This document shows positions 8,607-17,736 of a stretch of 64,000 nt of DNA, one piece after another. The stretch covers positions 62,001 through 126,000 of the forward strand of contig JAKOVW010000032.1 in the NCBI GenBank assembly GCA_029781865.1, read 5' to 3'. This stretch comes from Bacteroidota bacterium. GTDB lineage: Bacteria; Bacteroidota; Bacteroidia; Chitinophagales; Saprospiraceae. Within the stretch, counting starts at the first letter, position 1, and every line of letters starts with the position of its first letter. The position numbers and the translations under genes were made by a program. The notes under the pieces were generated by a model. It made no database searches. It was not told the origin of the DNA and saw only the letters and a program-made list of their open reading frames with translations.

Positions 8607-9646
8607 TTTCCGGACATCAATAGTTTTACATTTTGAATCCACTTACTTTTGCGATTGCTAATCATAAATTCAAGCAATAGCAGGAATAATCCTGCCGCAA
8701 GAAAATATTGAAACCGGTCCTCATATTCACTAAATTGTTTCGAACCAATTGTGCGCTTTTCCATTTTTGAAATGGAGTTCATAATGGTTTCTAGTGCATC
8801 ATTGCCATTTGAAGCTCTCACAAAAATACCCTTTCCTTCTGATGCCAGCTGCTCCAACATGGCCTGATCCAGTTTTGTAACTACTACGCTCCCTTCAGCG
8901 TCTTTTAAAAAATCAGACTGTGCACCGCGACTACTTATCGGAATTGGTGCGCCTTCCGGTGAACCCATACCTATAGTATGGATAATTATACCTTCCTTTA
9001 CTGCATTCCTTGCAGACTCCAGGGCATCATCTTCATGATTTTCACCATCTGTTATAATGACTAATGTTTTGTACTTATTCTCCTGCCCTACAAACGACTG
9101 AACCGCGAGATCAATGGCGGCTCCTATGGCTGTACCTTGAGTAGGAATCAAATCCGGATCTATTGATCCTAAAAATAACTTAGCTGCATTAAAGTCTGAA
9201 GTGATGGGCAATTGAACATAAGCCCGACCGGCAAATACGATAATTCCAATCCGGTCATTTTCAAGCCGGTCAATAAACCGTGCAATTGCCTGCTTTGCTT
9301 TTTCCAGTCTGTTAGGACGAATATCTTCTGCCCTCATTGAATTTGAAATATCTAAAGCAATAATTACATCTACACCTTCCCGCTTAACCTCTTCCAGTTT
9401 GGTTCCAATCTGCGGATTTGCCAACCCTATTGTGATCAATATAAATGCCACACACCATAGAATCAATTTTAATATTGGCTTGCCATTTGAAACCTCAGGT
9501 GAAAGTTGTTTCAACAAGTTGGTATCACCCAGTTTCTTAAAAGCCTTTTTTTGCTGAAAGTGCATGAGTGCATAGACCAGGATCACTACCGGTACAAAAC
9601 CCAGTGCATACAAATATTCCGGATGCGCGAATCTCAGTATACTCAT
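8603..9646 (-). CDS. batB: BatB: VWA-domain membrane protein
   Basis: A 347-residue protein with two membrane spans before a von Willebrand A domain and one near the C-terminus (about residues 311-330, FLAAGLFLLLLEF). The MIDAS metal site is intact: IALDISNSM gives the DxSxS motif, and TDGENHEDD gives the later Asp. The N-terminal IGLANPQIGTKLEEVKREGVD is typical of BatA/BatB. It likely faces the periplasm and forms a complex with other Bat proteins. Both neighbours overlap by ATGA (with batA at 9643-9646 and batC at 8603-8606), which indicates tight translational coupling. Confidence 0.9.
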   Translation of the reverse strand: MSILRFAHPEYLYALGFVPVVILVYALMHFQQKKAFKKLGDTNLLKQLSPEVSNGKPILKLILWCVAFILITIGLANPQIGTKLEEVKREGVDVIIALDISNSMRAEDIRPNRLEKAKQAIARFIDRLENDRIGIIVFAGRAYVQLPITSDFNAAKLFLGSIDPDLIPTQGTAIGAAIDLAVQSFVGQENKYKTLVIITDGENHEDDALESARNAVKEGIIIHTIGMGSPEGAPIPISSRGAQSDFLKDAEGSVVVTKLDQAMLEQLASEGKGIFVRASNGNDALETIMNSISKMEKRTIGSKQFSEYEDRFQYFLAAGLFLLLLEFMISNRKSKWIQNVKLLMSGK

Positions 9647-10641
9647 GGCAGCGTTTTTAAGATCGTGTATTTCAACAAACGTTCAGACAAAAGGAGCGCA
9701 AGAGCCAGAATCACCAAAGGATAAAATTCTTCAAATTTGTTGCGATATTCTGTAATCTCAATTTTGGTTTTCTCCAATTTGTCAATCTCATCATAGATCT
9801 GTTTCAGATCTGCTGTGCGGGTTGCGCGAAAATACTTTCCTCCAGTTGCTGCTGAAATCGATTTCAAAACAGCTTCATCAATATCTACCGGAATATTTTG
9901 ATATTGAATGCCATAAGGTGTTCGCATTGGATATGGTGCTGTTCCGTGCGTACCTACACCTATAGTATATACGCGAATGTGAAATGCAGCTGCAATATCA
10001 CCGGCCGTTTGTGGTGAGACTTCACCCACATTATTTACTCCATCCGTAAGCAGTATGATTACTTTACTCTTCGCCTTGCTGTCTTTTATCCTGTTTACTG
10101 CTGTTCCCAATCCTTCTCCAATAGCTGTACCATCAGCCAGCTTGCCACATTCTATTCCAAGTAATAAATTCTTAAGCACATTATGATCGGACGTGATGGG
10201 ACATTGAGTAAAACTCTCTCCTGAAAAAATGACCATACCTATGCGGTCATCGGGCCGGTTATCGATAAAACTGATCGCCACTTTTTTTGCCGCTTCTAAC
10301 CTGTTTGGCTTTAGATCTTCTGCAAGCATTGAAGGAGATACATCCATAGTCATCATAATATCCACTCCTTCCGCATTGCTATGTTTACCACCCGAACTCG
10401 ATTGGGGTCTCGCCAATGCAATAACGATGCAGGCAAACGCAAGTAACCATAATATCAAAGGTAAATGCTTGAATCGTTGCCGCAGGCTTGGTTTATAAGC
10501 TCCAAAGTTTGTTAGTGATGAAAAAAGGATATGTGATTGCCTTTTGCGATTGAGCAGGATGTACAATGCAACCAAAAACGGAATGAGCAGCAATAGCCAC
10601 AATAAAGATTTGTTGGCAAATGTAATTCCCTCCATCATCAT
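9643..10641 (-). CDS. batA: BatA: VWA-domain membrane protein
   Basis: A 332-residue relative of BatB. Two membrane spans (about 13-30 and 60-78) precede a VWA domain with an intact DxSxS motif (MTMDVSPSM) and the LLTDGVNNVGEVSPQTA segment. The last span is near the C-terminus (FYPLVILALALLLSERLL). The start has three ATG codons in a row; the first, at 10641, overlaps the previous stop as ATGA. Expected partner of BatB in the inner membrane. BatA and BatB are adjacent paralogs, as in other bat operons. Confidence 0.9.
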   Translation of the reverse strand: MMMEGITFANKSLLWLLLLIPFLVALYILLNRKRQSHILFSSLTNFGAYKPSLRQRFKHLPLILWLLAFACIVIALARPQSSSGGKHSNAEGVDIMMTMDVSPSMLAEDLKPNRLEAAKKVAISFIDNRPDDRIGMVIFSGESFTQCPITSDHNVLKNLLLGIECGKLADGTAIGEGLGTAVNRIKDSKAKSKVIILLTDGVNNVGEVSPQTAGDIAAAFHIRVYTIGVGTHGTAPYPMRTPYGIQYQNIPVDIDEAVLKSISAATGGKYFRATRTADLKQIYDEIDKLEKTKIEITEYRNKFEEFYPLVILALALLLSERLLKYTILKTLP

Positions 10642-11660
10642 TGCTCGTCCTCCTTTTGTTCTTTACTTGCGTCGATTTCATCCCTGGTTTCTGGTTTTGT
10701 GATCATCACAAATTCAAATGCAGCTTGCAATGACATTTCATTTTCTGTACTCAGGGGTATTGTTTTCGCAAACTTAACCATATCGGCTATTTGGAATATC
10801 GACCTGAGTTTTTCGAAAGCTTCCGCTGAAATACCGGCTCGAATTAACCGGTCGAGTGTATCATCCGATGGTAACTCGAGTGCCATAACATAAAACCGAT
10901 GTTCAATATACGTCCGTATTGTATCAGAAACCTGGCTATGGTATTCTTTATACAGGCCCTGCTGCCATAATTTCTGTTCCTGTAATTTGCGCAATGCTTC
11001 CAATGCAGCTTCATGTGCTGACTTTGGTGTAATCACGGGATGCAATTCTGCAAGACTGCGTTTTCTTTTTCGTCTCAAATAGATCCAATAAGCAATAACT
11101 GCAAACAAGGCAATCACGCTGATGATATATGGCAATGCATCCCTCCAGGTTAAAGGCACACGGAATGGTAATTTGATATCTTTAATTGCCAAAGACGTAT
11201 CCACCATCATGGTATCCACTTTCAGCATCAGTTGATCGGTAGCCACACTATCCGTTATAGATCCTGTGGATAGACCATAATAAAATTTGAAGGGTTGCAA
11301 GATATAAATGCCGGGATCAAAACAAGTAATGACTATTTTTTGGTGATACTTTAGCATGGAAGCATCTCCGGTCTTCAGGGTATCAATGAGCGTGCGCTCC
11401 ACGACTTCAATGTTCTGCGAAGTATCCGGCAATTGAGGAAAGATTAAAAAAGCATCTTTAGGTGCAGTGACATCGAAACTAAGCACAACTTGCTCGCCGA
11501 TACGGATTCTGTTGGTATCCAGCGTTGCAATTGCATGAACGTTATTAGATTGTGCAAGACAGATATTATGGATCAGTAAGAGCTGAAGGATACTGTATAT
11601 ACTCACTAATAGTCTTTGCCTGGTGAGATCAATGAATACCCGGAATATTTGATTCATCAT
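10638..11660 (-). CDS. Bat-operon membrane protein (DUF4381/BatD-like)
   Basis: From ATG 11660 the protein is 340 residues; this ATG overlaps the DUF58 stop as ATGA. A longer frame to 11735 lies inside the DUF58 gene and is rejected. There is a signal or anchor segment near the start (LVSIYSILQLLLIHNICLAQ). A periplasmic beta-rich domain (TNRIRIGEQVVLSFDVTAPKDA) resembles one BatD repeat. A span follows at about 175-195 (YIISVIALFAVIAYWIYLRR), then a cytoplasmic helical domain with LQEQKLWQQGLYKEYHSQVSD. This position between the DUF58 and batA genes is common in Bacteroidota, where the protein is usually annotated as hypothetical or DUF4381-like. Its exact role is unknown. Confidence 0.7.
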   Translation of the reverse strand: MMNQIFRVFIDLTRQRLLVSIYSILQLLLIHNICLAQSNNVHAIATLDTNRIRIGEQVVLSFDVTAPKDAFLIFPQLPDTSQNIEVVERTLIDTLKTGDASMLKYHQKIVITCFDPGIYILQPFKFYYGLSTGSITDSVATDQLMLKVDTMMVDTSLAIKDIKLPFRVPLTWRDALPYIISVIALFAVIAYWIYLRRKRKRSLAELHPVITPKSAHEAALEALRKLQEQKLWQQGLYKEYHSQVSDTIRTYIEHRFYVMALELPSDDTLDRLIRAGISAEAFEKLRSIFQIADMVKFAKTIPLSTENEMSLQAAFEFVMITKPETRDEIDASKEQKEDEQ

Positions 11661-12532
11661 GCCCTGCGACCTCTCTTTTTGAATAAGCGGATCAACTGTT
11701 GCACATAGCTTTGATCTGTCCGAAGTTTGATCCAATCCACTCCGCTCTTATTAAATATTGTGTTCAGCAACTTCTCATTTTCAAGGGCGAGTTGTTTGTA
11801 TCGATTCCGCACTGAAACATTGGTGCTATCGACTTCCATAATTTCACCGGTCTCGGCCTGTTGCAACCGTATGATACCTGCATTGGGTAATTCCATTTCA
11901 CGGATATCATAAATATGGAGCGCGACCACATCATGTCTTTTCTTGGTAAATTTTAATGCGTCTTCAAAATTCCGGTCTGCAAAATCAGATATAACAAACA
12001 CAATGCTTTTCTTTTTAATTGCATTTGAAACATACCGAAGTGCATCACCTATGTTTGTTCGTTTGTGTTCCGGCTTAAACCCAATCAACTCGCGTATAAT
12101 ATACAAGATGTGCGTTTTTCCTTTTTTAGGCGGAATAAATTTTTCTATTTTATCACTAAAAAAAATAATCCCTATCTTATCATTATTTTGAATGGCCGAA
12201 AATGCCAATACCGCACAAAGTTCGGTGACCAGATCTTTTTTAAATTGCGTATGCGTGCCGAAATTTTCCGATGCACTTACATCCACCAGAAGAATTACGG
12301 TGAGCTCCCGCTCTTCTTCGAATACCTTTACAAACGCGTTGTTGAAACGTGCAGTTACATTCCAATCAATAGAGCGGATATCATCTCCCGGCATATATTC
12401 ACGCACATCACTAAATGCCATACCACGACCTTTAAAAGCACTATGGTATTCACCGGAAAAAATATGACTCGATAATCCCCGGGTTTTGATTTCAATCTTG
12501 CGTACCTTTTTAATGATTGCCTGAGTATCCAT
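11657..12532 (-). CDS. DUF58 / VWA-like protein of the moxR-bat operon
   Basis: A 291-residue soluble protein. The family core FSGEYHSAFKGRGMAFSDV and GDDIRSIDWNVTAR (residues about 28-65) identifies DUF58. A VWA-like part follows with LLVDVSASENFG, keeping a DxSxS metal motif. DUF58 proteins are regularly coded next to MoxR ATPases and are thought to work with them in complex assembly or in loading metal or cofactors. It lies 12 bases after moxR and overlaps the next gene by ATGA, so it is the second gene of the operon. Confidence 0.88.
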   Translation of the reverse strand: MDTQAIIKKVRKIEIKTRGLSSHIFSGEYHSAFKGRGMAFSDVREYMPGDDIRSIDWNVTARFNNAFVKVFEEERELTVILLVDVSASENFGTHTQFKKDLVTELCAVLAFSAIQNNDKIGIIFFSDKIEKFIPPKKGKTHILYIIRELIGFKPEHKRTNIGDALRYVSNAIKKKSIVFVISDFADRNFEDALKFTKKRHDVVALHIYDIREMELPNAGIIRLQQAETGEIMEVDSTNVSVRNRYKQLALENEKLLNTIFNKSGVDWIKLRTDQSYVQQLIRLFKKRGRRA

Positions 12533-12544
12533 TATGTGATTGTA

Positions 12545-13528
12545 TTAAGGAACTTCAACTGCATTGAGGATCTCGTTGATGATATGCTCGGTTGTTACAT
12601 TTTCTGCTTCTGCTTCATAGGTGAGGCCTATACGATGACGCAATACATCTGCACAAAGCGCACGCACATCTTCCGGAATAACATATCCTCTTCGCTTAAT
12701 AAATGCATACGCCTTTGAAGCTAAAGCCAGACTGATACTTGCACGTGGGGAACCGCCATACGAAATGAGCTGGGATAATTTACCCAGTTTGCACTCTGCC
12801 GGAAAGCGGGTTGCATAGAGTATATCGACAATGTACTGCTCTATTTTTTCGTCCATATAAACTTCCCGAACGGTGTTTCTTGCATTCAGAATTTCTTGTG
12901 GAGATATGATTGGGCTGGTGGTCGGAAAGGTGGCTGCGATATTTTCACGAATAATCAGCTTCTCTTCCTCCTTACTTGGATAGCCGATGACAATTTTCAG
13001 CATAAATCGGTCTACCTGTGCTTCGGGCAAAGGATAGGTTCCCTCCTGCTCAATCGGGTTTTGTGTAGCAAGTACCAGAAATGGTTCTTCCAGGCGAAAG
13101 GATTGATCACCTATAGTCACCTGTCGTTCCTGCATAGCTTCCAATAAGGCACTTTGAACCTTAGCCGGGGCCCGGTTGATCTCATCAGCAAGTATCAGGT
13201 TTGCAAAAATGGGTCCTTTGCGAACGGTAAATTCCTCTTGTTTCTGATTGTAAATCATGGTGCCAATCAGATCCGCCGGTAATAAGTCTGGGGTAAACTG
13301 AAGCCGGCTGAATTTCACCTGAATGGCCGATGCAAGCGACTTAATGGCTAAAGTCTTTGCAAGTCCCGGCACCCCTTCCAACAGGATGTGACCATTACTG
13401 AGAAGTCCTATTAACAGGCGCTCCACCATGTACTTTTGACCGATGATAACTTTGCCAAGTTCCAAAGTGAGCAAATCCACAAACGAGCTTTCCCGTTGAA
13501 CTTTTTCATTGATCTCTCTGATATCCAT
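12545..13528 (-). CDS. moxR: MoxR-family AAA+ ATPase
   Basis: A 327-residue AAA+ ATPase. Walker A is GVPGLAKT (residues 52-59) and Walker B is LILADEINRAPAK. The sensor region LATQNPIEQEGTYPLPEAQVDRF is characteristic of MoxR. A C-terminal lid domain covers about 230-320. MoxR proteins act as chaperone-like ATPases for VWA proteins, and here the DUF58, BatA and BatB products are the probable partners. It is the first gene of the bat operon, with a TAAATTTG -7 box 26 bases before the ATG. Confidence 0.92.
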   Translation of the reverse strand: MDIREINEKVQRESSFVDLLTLELGKVIIGQKYMVERLLIGLLSNGHILLEGVPGLAKTLAIKSLASAIQVKFSRLQFTPDLLPADLIGTMIYNQKQEEFTVRKGPIFANLILADEINRAPAKVQSALLEAMQERQVTIGDQSFRLEEPFLVLATQNPIEQEGTYPLPEAQVDRFMLKIVIGYPSKEEEKLIIRENIAATFPTTSPIISPQEILNARNTVREVYMDEKIEQYIVDILYATRFPAECKLGKLSQLISYGGSPRASISLALASKAYAFIKRRGYVIPEDVRALCADVLRHRIGLTYEAEAENVTTEHIINEILNAVEVP

Positions 13529-13553
13529 ACGAGTATGTTATATTTATTTATTC

Positions 13554-13561
13554 CAAATTTA
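13554..13561 (-). promoter_or_regulatory. Candidate -7 box of the moxR-bat operon
   Basis: The minus strand reads TAAATTTG, a perfect TAnnTTTG match ending 26 bases before the moxR ATG. No good -33 element is seen at 19-20 bases. Confidence 0.4.
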
Positions 13562-13812
13562 TTTCACGCCGGCGCATGTTCATTTTTGTGCTGCAAACAT
13601 CTCAAAGTTATCAATACCATATACCAACTCAAGCAAAAAATACATTAAATAATAATACCGCTATGATTTGTCTGCTTTAGAAAAAGGACAATATTATTAA
13701 AAATAATTATTGCTGATCGTTAATAATTTTTTAAAATCGAAGCCTAATGAGGTCTTCCATTTTAATTCAGATAAAATTTTCTATTTAATCCGTACAGGAG
13801 CGCCCAAAATTT

Positions 13813-13820
13813 TAACTTTG
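13813..13820 (+). promoter_or_regulatory. Candidate -7 box next to the start of the integrase-like gene
   Basis: TAACTTTG fits TAnnTTTG and ends only two bases before the ATG at 13823 (second ATG at 13826). If used, the mRNA would have almost no leader. No -33 element is evident. Confidence 0.35.
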
Positions 13821-13822
13821 TA

Positions 13823-14221
13823 ATGATGACTAAAACGATTTTTCCAACCCCAAAACGGCCAGGCGAATATATTGCATTTGCCGTTTTACCAATGAATACG
13901 ATAAAAGATGGGCAGGTATTTATGTATATGGCAGTTGATGCTTTTAGTAAGTTTGCTTATCATTTAGGTGTAGACCGAAACGATAATCCGGAAACGATTT
14001 TAAAGTATATTTATCTGCTTACCGAAGATCCGCAATTCAGGCTTTATAGAGACAAAGGATTTACGCTGGTTTTTGATAAACATGAAGAAATGACTGATCG
14101 CATTAACCACATTATAAGCGGAGTAAAAGGTAACATTCTAATGGACAAATCCTATAATAACTTTATCATCACTCCAGTCCTTAAAAGTTTTTTTGATTTT
14201 TTAGCCAGGACCAAGGATTAA
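13823..14221 (+). CDS. Small conserved hypothetical protein with integrase-core-like segment
   Basis: A 132-residue protein. The segment VFMYMAVDAFSKFAYHLGVD resembles the first strand and catalytic Asp of the RNase H-like integrase core (rve family, usually a D-x-[FY]-S-[RK] pattern). The next part, NPETILKYIYLLTED, fits the following helix. The expected second Asp (T-D-x-G) and the DDE Glu are not recognisable, and the whole protein is too short for a transposase. It could be a domesticated or degraded integrase-like domain, or a coincidental likeness. It stands alone between the bat operon and the signalling module, with no inverted repeats seen. Function is unknown. Confidence 0.65.
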   Translation: MMTKTIFPTPKRPGEYIAFAVLPMNTIKDGQVFMYMAVDAFSKFAYHLGVDRNDNPETILKYIYLLTEDPQFRLYRDKGFTLVFDKHEEMTDRINHIISGVKGNILMDKSYNNFIITPVLKSFFDFLARTKD

Positions 14222-14583
14222 CAGTTCCACGAGATACCCCGGAGCAAATCCGCTTTAAATTTGCATATAATCTCTATAGGCGTTACCATGAAAAATAAAA
14301 TTATTATCGTGAACACTAACAATTTTGAACTAGTATGTTTTTATTGGCTTGGATAGTTAAATTAAATGTGTTTTAAACCACTTCAGAAACGGACACCCTT
14401 AATTGAATTAGACTTGTCACATCCATCTGGCTAAGGACAATTCATTCAATATACCATACTGCTCTGGTTAAATACGAATACGATTCATTGCACAAAGAAT
14501 CATTCTATTTTAACATTTCAATTGGTGATGATATACTTAATTATCCCAATAAAACAGAATCAAATCAAACAAATCAGGTCAGG
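14222..14583. other. Intergenic region with no recognised feature
   Basis: 362 A/T-rich bases between the plus-strand integrase-like gene and the minus-strand regulator, whose 3' ends meet here. I see no gene, repeat or convincing terminator. Confidence 0.4.
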
Positions 14584-15225
14584 TCAGACAATCCGGTTAT
14601 TTATTGCCTTTGCCACAGCCTCTCCTTTAGAATGCACATGAAGTTTTTCGTATATATTTTTTATATGGCTGCGCACGGTATCAAGGCTGATGAATAGAGC
14701 CTGGCCGATCATCTTATAACTCATTCCTTCTACGAGATTACTCAGAATTTCCTTTTCACGATCAGATAAATTAAAATTACCAGCTGGAATTTTTTTGGAA
14801 TTCTGAGCAAACATTTTCAATACTTTTGTTGCCACCACCGGACTCATCGGAGCCCCACCTTCAAAACACTCTTTAATACAATCAAGTATGCGTGCCGGTG
14901 AAGTTGTTTTGAGTATATAACCCGATGCTCCTGCAAGAATTGAATTAAATATTTTTTCATCATCTTCAAAAATGGTTTGCATCAGAATCTTTACCTCTGG
15001 GTATTTCTCTCTTAAGATTCCTACCGCTTCTATTCCATTGATGCCCGGCATTTGAATGTCCATCAACACCACATCCGGCAGATCATTGGCAATTTGCTCT
15101 AACAAATTACCGCAATCCGGATATGTACCTACGCATTTAAAACCAGTGCTTTCATTGATCAAATGATACAAGCTAATTCTCAGGCTTTTGCTGTCTTCAT
15201 ATATCGATACACGAATTTCCATCAT
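14584..15225 (-). CDS. NarL/FixJ-type response regulator (REC-LuxR HTH)
   Basis: A 213-residue two-domain regulator. The receiver domain (1-125) has the acidic pair (YEDSK), the phospho-Asp in DVVLMDIQMPG and the conserved Lys in GYILKTTSP. The LuxR-type helix-turn-helix (about 147-210) carries LSDREKEILSNLVEGMSYKMIG and the recognition helix SLDTVRSHIKNIYEKLHVHS. It should be phosphorylated by the TPR histidine kinase just upstream (61 bases away, same strand) and bind DNA as a dimer. The dyads CACATTRATGTG upstream of both kinases and of two surface-protein genes are its best candidate sites, but this is inferred from position only. Two ATG codons lie in a row at the start. Confidence 0.9.
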   Translation of the reverse strand: MMEIRVSIYEDSKSLRISLYHLINESTGFKCVGTYPDCGNLLEQIANDLPDVVLMDIQMPGINGIEAVGILREKYPEVKILMQTIFEDDEKIFNSILAGASGYILKTTSPARILDCIKECFEGGAPMSPVVATKVLKMFAQNSKKIPAGNFNLSDREKEILSNLVEGMSYKMIGQALFISLDTVRSHIKNIYEKLHVHSKGEAVAKAINNRIV

Positions 15226-15286
15226 TAGTTCAGTTTCTTGAAATTATAAACAGATTACTTTTTATCATCATAGAATCCAACTGCAT

Positions 15287-17404
15287 TCAAATATTCATGG
15301 TCAATTCAATTTGGGTACCCGTTGCGGCATTAGAGTTAACCGATAAAGAGGCTCCAATCTCTTTTGCTCTGGCATACATGTTTTTTAATCCATTGCCTTG
15401 ATATTCCTGTTGGTTATCAAAACCAATTCCATCATCCTGAATATTCATAATCAGCTTGCCTCCTTGTTCCTTGATCGCAAATTCAGCATTTGCAGCATTT
15501 GAATATTTTACCATATTATTAGTTGCTTCTTTGAAAATTAAATACAGATTTCGCCTGGCATCCATGGGAATATTTATTTTACCTGCTTTGTCATCTACGA
15601 CGAATCTGAATTCAATTTGTTTGGCCCCCAACAACTCATAGGCAAAGCTTCGCATTCTTAAGATGATTTTTTCAAACTGGTCATTTTCCGGCTTTATGGT
15701 CCACACGATGTCGGCCATAGCATCGAGCATCTTCTTTGAACTCTCTTCAATAGTTTGTAATAAAGATTGTACTTCACTCGGTCGCCTTTGCGCAATCTGG
15801 GAGAAAATGGAGATACTACTCAGTGTGCTTCCTACATCATCATGAAGATCACTGGCTATCTTGTTTCGCAGGTTTTGAAGCTTAATGCGTTGCCTGTTAT
15901 AATATTCCCGATAAATTAAAAACGAAATCAGCACCGCCAACCCAAAGAAAGCAATCAGGTAATTTTTGGTACGCTTTTGCTCTCCAAGCTCCAGGGACTG
16001 TACCTTGATTTGCCGATCCTTAAGTTCCGATTCAAATTTCTCTTTAACTTCAGCTAGTTGCTTGCTTTTCTCAGAATCAAAAATGCTGTCTTTGTACTCT
16101 GTAAAGAGCTTATAATGATTCAGGGCTTCCTGATAGTTGTTGTTTGCAAGGCTGACCTCATATAAACCCTGTTCGGCATCTGCTAAATTACTGAAGTTCC
16201 TCATTTCTTTTGCAAGTGGCAGTGCCTGCAAAAAATATTTTTTTGCAGTTTCTGGTTGATTTATCGTCACATATAATTTCCCTAGTAGATTACTTATGTC
16301 CGTAATTGCCCATTGATCTCCTATTTCTTTACTGATATCCATTGCTTCCTCATAATATTTTATTGCTTCCTTGTGATGCCCTTGTAAGAAACTCAATTCA
16401 CCAATGTTTTTCAGGTTGATTAAAATTCCTGTTTTAGAATTCATTTCCTTCCACAATTTTAGACTTTCCATATAATAATTCATTGCAGCTGAATAATTCT
16501 TAGCTTCTTTTTCCATTATACCCATACTCCCTAACACTGCGGAAATGACATCTTTTGCTTCCATGGATTTTGCGATATCTAATGCTTTATTATAATATTT
16601 CATTGCTTCCGTAGTATCTTTTTGGTTACTATACATGTTGCCGATCAGATCATTAATCTTCGCCATGTTGATTTTATTCCCCTTCGATTCATAATACCTC
16701 ATAGCGTGAATATAATTTTCCAACGCTTTCGGCATATTCCCCTGTGCCTCATATAACATGCCCATGTTCGTTAAAATATTAACTATGTTAATTGAATCCA
16801 TTTCTGATTGAGCTTTTACCAATGCCTCAGAATACACAAGCAATGCCTCCGGCAATTTACCCCACGCTTGATATACTCCAGCAATACGAAGTTCAGCCAT
16901 TGCCACGTATTTTTGCATATTTAATTCCACATAAGTTTCTTTGGCAGAATTCGCATAACTCAGTGCTTCGGCATATTTATCCTGGTCCCTTTTAACATCT
17001 GAAAGATTGGCTTCCATCACCGCTATCCTCGGTTTATTTTGCAATTCTTTGTAAAGAATCAGGGCACGCATTTCATAATTTTCTGCATCCTGATATTTTC
17101 CGAGTTCAAAATAAATTCTACCTAAATAAAGGCAGTTTCTTGCGATACCATTTTTATAGTTTATTTTCTCGGCCAAGGCAATTCCTAGCTCTGCATAGTC
17201 CATTGCCTGTTGAATATCAGATTGATTATAATACACAGAATCAATCAAAGTAATTAAATCTATCCTGGCTGTTTCCACGCTGCAATTGTCCAATAGAAGT
17301 TTAAGAGAATCTATGACTTTGTTTTGACCAAATAGTATCTGATTTGAAATAAACAAGAGTATCAAACTGATGAAATGATGCTTACAAACAATGGCTTTTC
17401 GCAT
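15287..17404 (-). CDS. TPR sensor histidine kinase (copy A)
   Basis: A 705-residue membrane sensor. A signal peptide (to about FGQ, residue 26) is followed by a periplasmic array of roughly ten TPRs (about 40-420), a membrane span near 478-498 (NYLIAFFGLAVLISFLIYRE) and a short coiled linker. The HisKA_3-like dimerisation domain has the phospho-His in DLHDDVGSTLSSIS (His about 520), and the HATPase domain has NNMVKYS and DDGIGFD. This matches kinases that signal to NarL-type regulators, and such a gene follows 61 bases downstream. Copy B upstream has a nearly identical catalytic half but a much more diverged TPR half. What the TPRs sense is unknown. Confidence 0.9.
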   Translation of the reverse strand: MRKAIVCKHHFISLILLFISNQILFGQNKVIDSLKLLLDNCSVETARIDLITLIDSVYYNQSDIQQAMDYAELGIALAEKINYKNGIARNCLYLGRIYFELGKYQDAENYEMRALILYKELQNKPRIAVMEANLSDVKRDQDKYAEALSYANSAKETYVELNMQKYVAMAELRIAGVYQAWGKLPEALLVYSEALVKAQSEMDSINIVNILTNMGMLYEAQGNMPKALENYIHAMRYYESKGNKINMAKINDLIGNMYSNQKDTTEAMKYYNKALDIAKSMEAKDVISAVLGSMGIMEKEAKNYSAAMNYYMESLKLWKEMNSKTGILINLKNIGELSFLQGHHKEAIKYYEEAMDISKEIGDQWAITDISNLLGKLYVTINQPETAKKYFLQALPLAKEMRNFSNLADAEQGLYEVSLANNNYQEALNHYKLFTEYKDSIFDSEKSKQLAEVKEKFESELKDRQIKVQSLELGEQKRTKNYLIAFFGLAVLISFLIYREYYNRQRIKLQNLRNKIASDLHDDVGSTLSSISIFSQIAQRRPSEVQSLLQTIEESSKKMLDAMADIVWTIKPENDQFEKIILRMRSFAYELLGAKQIEFRFVVDDKAGKINIPMDARRNLYLIFKEATNNMVKYSNAANAEFAIKEQGGKLIMNIQDDGIGFDNQQEYQGNGLKNMYARAKEIGASLSVNSNAATGTQIELTMNI

Positions 17405-17464
17405 GAATCCGGTTTATTTAATAAAGATGTCAATTCTTGCCCTAATCGACATGGTTATATCTGA

Positions 17465-17472
17465 CAAATATA
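17465..17472 (-). promoter_or_regulatory. Candidate -7 box of kinase copy A
   Basis: The minus strand reads TATATTTG, fitting TAnnTTTG, about 60 bases before the ATG at 17404. The same box stands at the same place before kinase copy B (19922-19929). The dyad at 17498-17509 covers the -33 region of this promoter. Confidence 0.5.
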
Positions 17473-17497
17473 ATGTTCTTTTGGATGAGCGAAACCA

Positions 17498-17509
17498 CAC
17501 ATTAATGTG
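17498..17509. promoter_or_regulatory. Palindromic operator-like dyad CACATTAATGTG
   Basis: A perfect 12-base palindrome 93 bases upstream of kinase copy A. The same element with one central change (CACATTGATGTG) occurs at 19955-19966 and 22330-22341. It is retained here although the divergent gene on its right side has decayed, which suggests it matters for the kinase promoter. A likely binding site for the NarL-type regulator or another dimeric factor. Confidence 0.6.
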
Positions 17510-17736
17510 ATTTATCAGAGGCTGATTTCCGTGCGTTCTCCTTCTAATACTATAGACCTGAGCCTGGCATCCAATTACTCTTGTCTGGATATTTCTAATG
17601 AACACAATTAAATAATGTTAATATAAAACGGAACTCCATTCTACTTTAAATACTCTTGCTGAAGGCTAATCGATCATAAAATAGTTTCAACAAACTTAAC
17701 AGTTTGATGGTATCCGAATCCATTCAATTATGCATT
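17510..17736 (+). pseudogene. Decayed 5' fragment of the divergent T9SS gene (duplication remnant)
   Basis: This stretch aligns over its length with 19967-20190, the promoter and first codons of the T9SS gene at 20079. Shared words include GACCTGAGCC, TTGTCYGG, TTCTACTTT, CTTGCTGAA/GTTGCTGAA and ATAGTTTCAACAA, and they fall in the same order. The coding-like part starts near 17620, but the start ATG is lost (ATA-like) and the frame is broken. The copy stops where the 3' end of kinase copy B begins at 17737. It is therefore the scar of a tandem duplication of the unit kinase plus divergent surface-protein gene. Confidence 0.65.
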
